NCBI GenBank assembly: GCA_023399595.1 | Contig: JAEWOR010000021.1 | Span: 1-64,000, forward strand | Direction of reading: 5' to 3' | Source: Bacteroidota bacterium | GTDB lineage: Bacteria; Bacteroidota; Bacteroidia; Flavobacteriales; Weeksellaceae | DNA length: 64,000 nucleotides | Notes under the pieces: generated by a model | Told to the model about the DNA's origin: nothing | The model's database searches: none | What the model saw: only the letters and a program-made list of their open reading frames with translations | Part shown: positions 57,127 to 64,000 of the stretch, in pieces | How positions within the stretch are numbered: the stretch's first letter is position 1 | Layout: the number at the start of each line of letters is the position of its first letter | Made by a program: the position numbers and the translations under genes

Positions 57127-57855
57127 TTATTTTAAAGGGTTTTCCAGCGTATGCAGGATTTCCTTGTGAGCTTTTTGCTTCATTTCAATTAAAGAAACTC
57201 CGGGCTCAAGAATTCCATTGAAATAGACTTTTACTTTCCCAGGACGTCCTTTGCTGTTATCAAAAGGGAACAATTCTTTTAAACCCGAAATCGTATAAAC
57301 AGCTATCGGGAAATGATGCTTTGTTGACAGAATAAAAGCGCCATCTTTGAAATGGTCTAATACCACAGAAGTGTCATCTGGAACGCCTCCCTCAGGGAAA
57401 ATAACAATACTGTTACCTTCCTGCATTTTTTCAGCACATCTTCTATATACATTGGCGCGACTTCTTGGGTTGCTTCTGTCCACCATTACGCAAACTCTTT
57501 TGTAAATAGTTCCAAAAATGGGAATTTTCACCAGTTCTTTTTTACCTACAAAACACAAAGGATGTTCTGGAACCAATATACACATCAACATAATATCCAT
57601 TATTGAAGTGTGATTGGAAATGAAAACATATTGTTGGTTTTTTTCTGTTTTTTTCCCAGAAAGATTGTGGAGTTCATACCGGAAACCCATTCCATAAAAT
57701 AAGCAATACGCCCAATATCTTATGAATTTGTAAGCATATTTATAATGTTTTTTGTTGTAAGAAAGAAGGTAAACTGGAATCCCAAATAGAATGGTAAATA
57801 CAGTTGCCAAGATAATGAGCCAAACCCTCCAGATATAATTTAAAACTTTAGACAT
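57127..57855 (-). CDS. plsC: 1-acyl-sn-glycerol-3-phosphate acyltransferase
   Basis: 242 aa membrane acyltransferase of phospholipid synthesis (lysophosphatidate to phosphatidate). Motif I is SNHTSIMDIMLM (NHxxxxD) and motif III is VIFPEGGVPDD (FPEGxx). An N-terminal hydrophobic anchor (RVWLIILATVFTILFGIPVY) is present. The start is 3 nt after the stop of gtrA, in the same direction. Confidence 0.9.
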   Translation of the reverse strand: MSKVLNYIWRVWLIILATVFTILFGIPVYLLSYNKKHYKYAYKFIRYWAYCLFYGMGFRYELHNLSGKKTEKNQQYVFISNHTSIMDIMLMCILVPEHPLCFVGKKELVKIPIFGTIYKRVCVMVDRSNPRSRANVYRRCAEKMQEGNSIVIFPEGGVPDDTSVVLDHFKDGAFILSTKHHFPIAVYTISGLKELFPFDNSKGRPGKVKVYFNGILEPGVSLIEMKQKAHKEILHTLENPLK

Positions 57856-57858
57856 GTG

Positions 57859-58317
57859 TTATCCGTTAAATATAAACCTCTTTTTTATACTATAATTCAA
57901 GACTGAAACCAAAATAATAGCTGAGATTTTACTAATCATTTCAGAACTTAATGTAAAGAAACCTATATTGAAATTGTCTTTAAACACAAAATTATAGAAA
58001 ACCTGAAAGAAAATTAAGCTTAACAAAGTAGACATAAAAGAAACTCCCATAAAATAAGCAAATTCTCTGCGCTTAGAATGTTTGCCACGTTCAAAAACAA
58101 ACCAAATACTCAGAAAATAGTTTGTTAAAATTCCACAAAAAGTAGAAAATATATTACTCAAAGGGAAGTTTATACCATGAAAATTATACTCCGATGCAGA
58201 AAACTTTGGAAGACTCATGCTGAATATTTTAAAACTTCCTATCTCTACAATTGCACTTAAGCCTCCTGCGATAATGAAAAATAAAACCTGTTTGTGTCGC
58301 AGTATATGTTTCTTCAT
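57859..58317 (-). CDS. GtrA family membrane protein
   Basis: 152 aa with four membrane helices (VLFFIIAGGLSAIVEIGSFK; NIFSTFCGILTNYFLSIWFV; FMGVSFMSTLLSLIFFQVFY; ISAIILVSVLNYSIKKRFIF). The GtrA family helps move lipid-linked sugars (undecaprenyl-linked) across the inner membrane, often for O-antigen or teichoic acid modification. The GtrB-type partner is not seen here. It is followed by plsC at 3 nt, which suggests an envelope role. Confidence 0.87.
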   Translation of the reverse strand: MKKHILRHKQVLFFIIAGGLSAIVEIGSFKIFSMSLPKFSASEYNFHGINFPLSNIFSTFCGILTNYFLSIWFVFERGKHSKRREFAYFMGVSFMSTLLSLIFFQVFYNFVFKDNFNIGFFTLSSEMISKISAIILVSVLNYSIKKRFIFNG

Positions 58318-58525
58318 AAAATTTTTCTAACATGCAAATTTATAACTATATGTTAAACCTTAAAAAAAGATGTTAATTTATTTTTTTGAATCTCTTTTTT
58401 TTATAAATTTATTTAAAGTTAACACAGGGTCTTATTTGATAATGAATGAATTATAAACACACTTTTTGAAAGAGTTTTTTTTGGGTAAATACATCAACAA
58501 GTAAAAATAATAATTGACTAATACT

Positions 58526-58792
58526 ATGAATCGTCAAAACAAATACAGAAAATTTCAGTTTCAACAGAACAAAATCCAAAAACTTGAAAAAGAGAGTGAT
58601 CGTTTTAAAAGAATTTATTCAGAATATGAATTAATGTCTGATGAGCTTTGGAATCTAGAAAACACTAATACAGATTCCATTCCCGATGATTTTTTAAACG
58701 CTATAGAATTGCAAACTAATTACTTAGAAGATGAAATTGAAAATTGGCTGAGCCATTATAAAGAAAATCCTTCCCTTGAAGAAGATTGCTAA
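58526..58792 (+). CDS. hypothetical small charged protein
   Basis: 88 aa from the ATG at 58526 (MNRQNKYRKFQFQQNKIQKL); a TTG at 58514 is less likely. Mostly charged and helical (EKESDRFKRIYSEYELMSDE; LQTNYLEDEIENWLSHYKEN), without a signal or membrane segment. No family recognised. It faces away from gtrA and precedes the kinase gene by 63 nt. Confidence 0.62.
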   Translation: MNRQNKYRKFQFQQNKIQKLEKESDRFKRIYSEYELMSDELWNLENTNTDSIPDDFLNAIELQTNYLEDEIENWLSHYKENPSLEEDC

Positions 58793-58855
58793 AATTATCT
58801 ATTAGCAGTTTCTTTACAAAGAAATTCCTATTTTAGCATTCTTAAATTTTTTTCT

Positions 58856-59707
58856 ATGGTTGCAATTGTTGACGGTGGATCTACAAAATGCGATTGGGTA
58901 ATTTTAGACGACTTCAAAAAAGTGTTTCTAAAAACAGAAACTACAGGTTTTAATCCCAATATTATTAATCCCGAACTTATAGTTCCCGAAATTCAGAAAA
59001 ATGTCAGCTTAACGACTACTAAAAACTCTATTAAAAAGGTTTTTTTCTATGGTTCAGGCTGCGGAGTTCCTGAAAATAGAGCTGTTGTAGAAAAAGAGCT
59101 GAAAAAATTTTTTACCGAAGCAGATATCGTAGTAAAGGAAGATCTTACTGCGGCGGCTTATGCTGCCTATAACGGAAAACCTGCCATTGTTTGCATTTTG
59201 GGTACAGGTTCCAATTCTTGCTACTTTGATGGTAAACATATAAAAGTAGAACTTCCTTCTTTAGGATTTTTATTAGGAGACGAAGGAAGTGGAAGCTCAA
59301 TAGGTAAACAATTGGTGAGAAGATATTTTATGAAGAAGCTTCCAGATGATCTTAGACATGCGTTTGAAGAGAAGTATCATCTTACTATAGATGGGGCTTT
59401 AAAAAATATGTATCATAATCCAAGAGCGAATGCTTACTTAGCAGATTTTAATAAATTTGTTGTAGAACATAAAGCTCATCCTTATTTTCAGAATATGGTT
59501 TTCGATGAGATGAAGAATTTTTTTGATTACCAAGTTCTTCCTTATCAAGAAGCGAAAGATGCAGAGATTAATTTTATAGGATCTATCGCATACTTCTACG
59601 AAAATATTTTACGTGCAGCAGCTGCAGAACTCAATTTGAAAATGGGAACCGTAGTCCAGAAACCTATAGAAAGCCTAGTAAATTATCATATTAAATATAT
59701 ATTGTAA
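58856..59707 (+). CDS. BadF/BadG-type ATPase, probable N-acetylglucosamine kinase
   Basis: 283 aa of the ASKHA fold used by GlcNAc kinases and related enzymes. The phosphate-1 loop is VDGGSTKCDWVILDD, phosphate-2 is in ILGTGSNSCYFDGKH, and the adenosine loop region LGDEGSGSSIGKQLVRRYFM is typical of the GlcNAc-kinase type. It would phosphorylate GlcNAc from cell-wall recycling, but the substrate is inferred. It starts 63 nt after the small charged gene and ends 12 nt before the malic enzyme gene. Confidence 0.85.
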   Translation: MVAIVDGGSTKCDWVILDDFKKVFLKTETTGFNPNIINPELIVPEIQKNVSLTTTKNSIKKVFFYGSGCGVPENRAVVEKELKKFFTEADIVVKEDLTAAAYAAYNGKPAIVCILGTGSNSCYFDGKHIKVELPSLGFLLGDEGSGSSIGKQLVRRYFMKKLPDDLRHAFEEKYHLTIDGALKNMYHNPRANAYLADFNKFVVEHKAHPYFQNMVFDEMKNFFDYQVLPYQEAKDAEINFIGSIAYFYENILRAAAAELNLKMGTVVQKPIESLVNYHIKYIL

Positions 59708-59719
59708 AAAAAATATTTC

Positions 59720-62014
59720 ATGACGAATAACACGAACCGCGACGAGAAAAACTTTAATCAAGCTGCGTTAGATTATCATAAATTAGAACCCAAAGGTAAA
59801 ATTGAAGTAATTCCTTCAAAACCTCACTCTTCACAAAGAGATTTATCTTTGGCGTATTCACCAGGAGTGGCTATTCCTTGCATGGAAATTCACGAAAAAC
59901 CAGAAACAGTTTACGAGTACACAGGAAAAGGTAATTTGGTTGCCGTTATCTCTAATGGTACAGCTGTTTTAGGTTTGGGAGATATTGGAGCTGAAGCTTC
60001 AAAACCCGTAATGGAAGGGAAAGGATTGCTTTTTAAAATCTTTGCAGACATCAATGTTTTTGATATTGAAATTGATGAAAAAGACCCCGATAAATTTATT
60101 GAAATTGTAAAAGGTATTGCGCCCACTTTTGGAGGGATTAATTTAGAAGATATTAAAGCTCCGGAAGCCTTTTATATAGAACAAAGATTAAAAGAAGAAT
60201 TAGATATTCCTTTAATGCACGATGATCAACACGGAACTGCTATTATTTCTGCTGCTGCACTTCTTAACTCACTACAAATTGCTGGTAAAAATATTGAAGA
60301 GGTGAAAATGGTGGTGAATGGTGCAGGAGCTGCAGCCGTTGCTTGTACTAAACTTTATATTTCTTTAGGTTTAAAGAAAGAAAACGTGTTGATGTGCGAC
60401 AGTAAAGGAGTTATTAATCATAAAAGAGAAGGATTAACACCAGAAAAATTAGATTTTGTTACCCAAACGGATATAGAAACATTAGAAGATGCTTTAATAG
60501 GAGCGGACGTTTTTGTGGGATTGTCTAAAGGAAATGTAATGACTTCAGAAATGCTTCTTTCCATGAAAGAAAATCCTATTGTTTTTGCATTGGCCAATCC
60601 AGATCCTGAAATTAAATATGAACTTGCTGTAGAAACTCGAAATGATGTTATTATGGCAACCGGAAGAAGTGATTATCCTAACCAAGTGAACAACGTTTTA
60701 GGTTTCCCATATATTTTTAGAGGAGCATTGGATGTTCAAGCTAAAGGAATTAACGAGGAGATGAAATTGGCAGCCGTAAAAGCTATTGCTGATTTAGCAA
60801 AAGAACCAGTTCCAGAAGCGGTAATCTTAGCTTACAATGTTCAAAACTTAAGGTTCGGAAGAGAATATTTTATTCCAAAACCTTTTGATAATCGCTTAAT
60901 TTCAAAGGTTTCTAGTGCGGTTGCAAAAGCAGCTATGGAAAGCGGAATTGCAAGAAAAAATATTGAAGATTTTCAAGAATACGAAAATCAACTTGTTGAC
61001 AGAATGAGCAAAGATGACAAGTTGGTAAGAATGATGCAGAACAGAGCGAAATCTAATCCTAAACGAGTAACGTTAGGAAATGCTGAAGAATACAATGTTT
61101 TGAAAGCGGCTCAAATTCTTTATGAAGAAGGAATTGCTAAACCAATTTTGTTGGGCGAGAAAAAATTTGTGAAAGAACAAATGGAGAGATACGGAATTAA
61201 TTTAGATGTTCCTATTATCGATCCAATGGATGACGACCAAGAAGAGAACAGAAAAAAATACAGAGAAACGCTTTGGAGTCTTCGTCAACGCAAAGGAATG
61301 AACGAATATAAAGCTAAAAGATATGTTCGTCAGAGAGATTATTTTGGTCCTTTAATGCTGAAACATGGCGATACAGATGCTTTAATTGTAGGTTTTTCTA
61401 AAAATTACACCTCAGTTTTAAGACCTTTATTGGAAATTATCGGGAAAGATAAAGGAGTAGATAAAGTGGCGGCGATGATGATGATTCTTTCAGATAAAAA
61501 GCCAATGTTCTTTGCAGATACGTCTATCAACGATAATCCAAGTTCTGAAGACTTGGTGAATATTGCGAAAATGGCAGAATATACTGTTAAGTCGTTTGCT
61601 ATAGAACCTCGAATTGCAATGTTATCTTATGAAAACTTTGCTGCAATTTCTGATACTTCGAAAAAAGTAGCAAAAGCCGTAAATATTCTTCATGAAAAAT
61701 ACCCACAAATGGTTGTAGATGGAGAAATTCAACCAGATTTTGCGATGAATGCGGATCATTTAAGTGATTATCCTTTTTCAAAATTAGGAACAACACCTGC
61801 CAATACATTTATTTTCCCTAACCTCGTAAGTGCAAACCTTTCTTACAAAATTATTAGAGGAATGAAGGTAGCGCAAGTAATCGGGCCAATCTTAATGGGA
61901 CTTAATCAGCCTGTACACGTGTTGCAAATGCGTTCTAGCGTTGATGAAATTGTCAACTTAGCAACAGTTGCGGTTTTAGATGCTCAAAGAAGGGAGTTGA
62001 AAAACAAATCATAA
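59720..62014 (+). CDS. maeB: NADP-dependent malic enzyme with a phosphotransacetylase-like domain
   Basis: 764 aa, the long MaeB-type protein that converts malate to pyruvate and CO2 with reduction of NADP. The malic enzyme part (residues 1-430) has SLAYSPGVAIPCMEI, the substrate loop DDQHGTAIISAAALLNSL and the Rossmann segment VVNGAGAAAVACTKLY. The C-terminal part (about 440-764) is homologous to phosphotransacetylase (GLNQPVHVLQMRSSVDEIVN) and serves in regulation in other bacteria. Complete. Probably co-transcribed with the upstream GlcNAc-kinase-like gene; a terminator follows. Confidence 0.94.
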   Translation: MTNNTNRDEKNFNQAALDYHKLEPKGKIEVIPSKPHSSQRDLSLAYSPGVAIPCMEIHEKPETVYEYTGKGNLVAVISNGTAVLGLGDIGAEASKPVMEGKGLLFKIFADINVFDIEIDEKDPDKFIEIVKGIAPTFGGINLEDIKAPEAFYIEQRLKEELDIPLMHDDQHGTAIISAAALLNSLQIAGKNIEEVKMVVNGAGAAAVACTKLYISLGLKKENVLMCDSKGVINHKREGLTPEKLDFVTQTDIETLEDALIGADVFVGLSKGNVMTSEMLLSMKENPIVFALANPDPEIKYELAVETRNDVIMATGRSDYPNQVNNVLGFPYIFRGALDVQAKGINEEMKLAAVKAIADLAKEPVPEAVILAYNVQNLRFGREYFIPKPFDNRLISKVSSAVAKAAMESGIARKNIEDFQEYENQLVDRMSKDDKLVRMMQNRAKSNPKRVTLGNAEEYNVLKAAQILYEEGIAKPILLGEKKFVKEQMERYGINLDVPIIDPMDDDQEENRKKYRETLWSLRQRKGMNEYKAKRYVRQRDYFGPLMLKHGDTDALIVGFSKNYTSVLRPLLEIIGKDKGVDKVAAMMMILSDKKPMFFADTSINDNPSSEDLVNIAKMAEYTVKSFAIEPRIAMLSYENFAAISDTSKKVAKAVNILHEKYPQMVVDGEIQPDFAMNADHLSDYPFSKLGTTPANTFIFPNLVSANLSYKIIRGMKVAQVIGPILMGLNQPVHVLQMRSSVDEIVNLATVAVLDAQRRELKNKS

Positions 62015-62036
62015 ATACAAAATTATTAATATAATT

Positions 62037-62069
62037 AAAGCCTAACCACTTCGGTTGGGCTTTTTGTAT
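62037..62069 (+). terminator. terminator after maeB
   Basis: Stem AAAGCCTAACC / GGTTGGGCTTT (one T-G pair) with loop ACTTC, followed by TTG. It lies 22 nt after the stop codon. Confidence 0.85.
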
Positions 62070-62103
62070 TCTTTAAATCTTTATATTTGAAAAAAAAACG
62101 ATC

Positions 62104-62688
62104 ATGATATTTTCTCTGCAAGGAGTTGTACAAGAACTCACGCCTGCTTATGCCGTTATTAATGTAAATGGAGTAGGCTATTATGTGGGAATTAGTCTTC
62201 AAACCTCAGAAAACTTAAGTCTTAATAAAGAAGCCTTCCTTTTTATTCAACAAATTATCCGTGAAGACGCTCATTTGCTTTTCGGATTTAGTACTCGTTT
62301 AGAAAAAGAAATGTTCAATCTGTTAATTAGTGTTAATGGAGTAGGAGCGGTTTCTGGTCTTATTTTACTTTCGTCATTAAGTCTTCAAGAAATTGCTTCA
62401 GCAATAGTTTCTGGCAACAGTGTTGTCCTACAAAAAGTAAAAGGAATAGGAGTAAAGACGGCAGAAAGAATAATTGTAGATTTGAAAGACAAAGTCCAAA
62501 AATTCAACGTTTCAGACGAAAATATTTCTACATTTGTAAATAATAAAACAAAAGAAGAAGCGTTATCTGCATTAGAAGTTTTAGGAATTGCTAAAAAGAT
62601 GAGCGAGAAAATTGCAGATCGTATTTTGAAGCAGAACCCTGAGGTATCTGTAGAAGAATTAGTAAAACAAATTTTAAAAAATATTTAA
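62104..62688 (+). CDS. ruvA: Holliday junction branch migration protein RuvA
   Basis: 194 aa, full length. RuvA binds four-way junctions and loads RuvB. It has the N-terminal OB domain (MIFSLQGVVQELTPAYAVIN), helix-hairpin-helix motifs (VSGLILLSSLSLQEIASAIV; VLQKVKGIGVKTAERIIVDL), and the C-terminal RuvB-binding domain (EEALSALEVLGIAKKMSEKI). It is followed by sprA at 6 nt, the arrangement seen in other flavobacteria. Confidence 0.95.
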   Translation: MIFSLQGVVQELTPAYAVINVNGVGYYVGISLQTSENLSLNKEAFLFIQQIIREDAHLLFGFSTRLEKEMFNLLISVNGVGAVSGLILLSSLSLQEIASAIVSGNSVVLQKVKGIGVKTAERIIVDLKDKVQKFNVSDENISTFVNNKTKEEALSALEVLGIAKKMSEKIADRILKQNPEVSVEELVKQILKNI

Positions 62689-62694
62689 CATTTG

Positions 62695-64000
62695 GTGAAC
62701 AAAGCAAGAAAACCCGGCATATATATCATCTTATCTTTTTTTTGTGTTTCAGCACATTTTTTTGAAGCCCAAACAAAACCAGATGAGGGATATGTAGTGA
62801 AAAAAGACTACGAGCTTCCAGATCCTACACAATATGAAGCCTTTTATGATATTAAAACCAGCATGTATTATGTGTATCCAAAAATTGGAGGGATTGTTAC
62901 CGGCGCACCTACTGTAATGTCGCCAGAGGATTATCAAGACTTTATAATGGCGCAACAAGCAAAAGCTTATTATAAAGACAAGTCCAATAAATACAGTTTA
63001 ATGTTTCGTAAGGATAAAACCGAAGCGGAAAAGCAAGGTTTAATTCCATCTCTTTACATAAGAAACAGACTTTTTGAAAATATTTTTGGAAGCAATAAAA
63101 TAGAAATTATTCCTTCAGGATACGCTTCTTTTGATTTTGCTGGTCTATATCAAAAAATAGACAATCCGATGGTTCTTCCTCAAAACAGAACCAGCTTCAC
63201 TTTCGATATTAAACAAAAAATACAATTAGGTTTATTAGGGAAAGTAGGTGAAAACTTACAACTAAAAGCCAATTATGATACCCAATCTGGTTTCGCTTTC
63301 GAAAATAAAATGAATTTGGTTTGGCAAGCAAAAGGAACTTGGAAGGATTTACAATCTAAAGGTTTGAATGATCCAACCACGGGTGGAGAAGATAAAAAAA
63401 TTAAAAGAATTGAGTTTGGTAACGTTAATATGCCGTTATCAACCAGTTTAATAAGAGGTTCCGAATCTTTATTTGGGGTGAAAACAGAATTCCAATTAGG
63501 AAAAACCTACGGAACATTAGTTTTATCTCAACAACAAGGGGAAGCTCGAAATATTGTAGTACAAGGCGGAGGTGCAGTAAGTACATTCAAAGTTAATGCA
63601 ATAGATTACGAAGATAATCAGCATTATTTTGTAGGTCAGTATTTCTTGAACAATTATGACAACTCCTTACTTAATTATCCTCAAATTAATTCCCTCATCA
63701 ATATTACAAGAATGGAGGTTTGGGTTTTGGATAAAGGAAATTCCAACCTTGCCTATCAAAAAAGTATTGTTGGGGTAAGAGATATTGGTGAAGGAGCTTC
63801 TGGCTATCCTGATAATACTCAAAGTGGAGTTTATCAAGCTGTAACTTCTCAGCCAGGCCTTCGTGATGCCAATACAACGTATAATGCGATAAATAATCAA
63901 TCTTTACCCAATTCAACTGGTGGTTTAGAAGCATACCAAGACGGCGAGAACTTTATATTTAACAGAAAAGCCAGAAGGTTAGAAGCTAATGAATTTACTT
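62695..64000 (+). CDS. sprA: SprA, gliding motility / T9SS outer-membrane translocon (5' part)
   Basis: The gene begins with a GTG at 62695 and runs open past the window edge, so only the first 435 codons are seen. SprA forms the large outer-membrane channel of the type IX secretion system. The start is a signal peptide (MNKARKPGIYIILSFFCVSA, HFFEAQ). The SprA N-terminal region follows, with the characteristic SMYYVYPKIGGIVTGAPTVM, FDFAGLYQKIDNPMVLPQNR and KRIEFGNVNMPLSTSLIRGS. The full protein is usually well over 2000 aa. It provides the export route for the sorting-domain proteins in this window. Confidence 0.93.
   Translation, partial: MNKARKPGIYIILSFFCVSAHFFEAQTKPDEGYVVKKDYELPDPTQYEAFYDIKTSMYYVYPKIGGIVTGAPTVMSPEDYQDFIMAQQAKAYYKDKSNKYSLMFRKDKTEAEKQGLIPSLYIRNRLFENIFGSNKIEIIPSGYASFDFAGLYQKIDNPMVLPQNRTSFTFDIKQKIQLGLLGKVGENLQLKANYDTQSGFAFENKMNLVWQAKGTWKDLQSKGLNDPTTGGEDKKIKRIEFGNVNMPLSTSLIRGSESLFGVKTEFQLGKTYGTLVLSQQQGEARNIVVQGGGAVSTFKVNAIDYEDNQHYFVGQYFLNNYDNSLLNYPQINSLINITRMEVWVLDKGNSNLAYQKSIVGVRDIGEGASGYPDNTQSGVYQAVTSQPGLRDANTTYNAINNQSLPNSTGGLEAYQDGENFIFNRKARRLEANEFT

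Overview
This is a 64-kb stretch of an AT-rich chromosome from a member of the Bacteroidota, class Flavobacteriia. It most resembles the Chryseobacterium/Weeksellaceae group. The evidence is lineage-specific content: the start of sprA (gliding/type IX secretion translocon), cargo proteins with C-terminal type IX (T9SS) sorting domains, OmpA-like proteins with calcium-binding repeats, small genes of the DUF4295 and DUF3810 families, and repeated promoters of the Bacteroidota form (TTTG or TTG, about 20 nt, then TAnnTTTG just before the gene). No rRNA, phage, integron, complete insertion sequence or CRISPR array is visible. There is one tRNA (Met, CAT).

Layout. 1-14.7 kb: mostly minus-strand housekeeping genes (fmt, recQ, two tandem OmpA-family genes, folK, ftsY, a DUF4295-rpmG-rpmB ribosomal cluster, lnt, murB, a class I aminotransferase), with sppA on the plus strand. 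14.8-18.2 kb: two broken genes, a decayed DUF347/COG4705 membrane protein and a recently inactivated T9SS cargo gene. 18.3-23 kb: DUF1801, a YiiX-like peptidase, an FKBP isomerase and clpB. 23.2-37.4 kb: a phenylacetate degradation locus: TetR regulator, paaK, paaE, an unknown small gene, paaA, paaB, paaC, paaD, a paaG-type isomerase, paaH, paaI, paaJ, paaY, two small membrane proteins and paaZ. 37.4-48 kb: a transposase (RAYT) remnant, a SMUG2-like glycosylase, a TPR-HTH membrane regulator, an enoyl-CoA hydratase, a GNAT/methyltransferase pair, a winged-helix regulator locus, lipoproteins and dtd. 48-54 kb: greA, a HIT protein, clpX, a T9SS cargo gene and a thioredoxin-like protein. 54-64 kb: tRNA-Met, DUF3810, a sugar transporter, plsC, gtrA, a GlcNAc-kinase-like gene, malic enzyme, ruvA and the 5' part of sprA.

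How the genes work together. The paa locus encodes a near-complete aerobic phenylacetyl-CoA pathway: ligation to CoA (PaaK), ring epoxidation (PaaABC(D)E), isomerisation to the oxepin (PaaG), ring opening and aldehyde oxidation (PaaZ), then beta-oxidation (PaaH, PaaJ). PaaI and PaaY act as thioesterase-type helpers. A 14-bp palindrome over the paaK promoter matches the form of the Thermus PaaR operator, and a TetR gene lies just upstream. PaaZ carries an extra C-terminal DinB/DUF1569-like domain.

The most unusual non-coding feature is that most paa gene junctions are filled with long imperfect hairpins built from short repeated words (AATGTA/TACATT, AATTTGA/TCAAATT, CTTGGCT). Other regulatory candidates are a duplicated 17-bp palindrome around a winged-helix regulator, a terminator-like hairpin in the greA leader, and a small RNA downstream of tRNA-Met. 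I did not find a clearly new multi-gene system; the novelty is in these junction repeats, the PaaZ fusion, the unassigned small paa genes and the candidate RNA elements.
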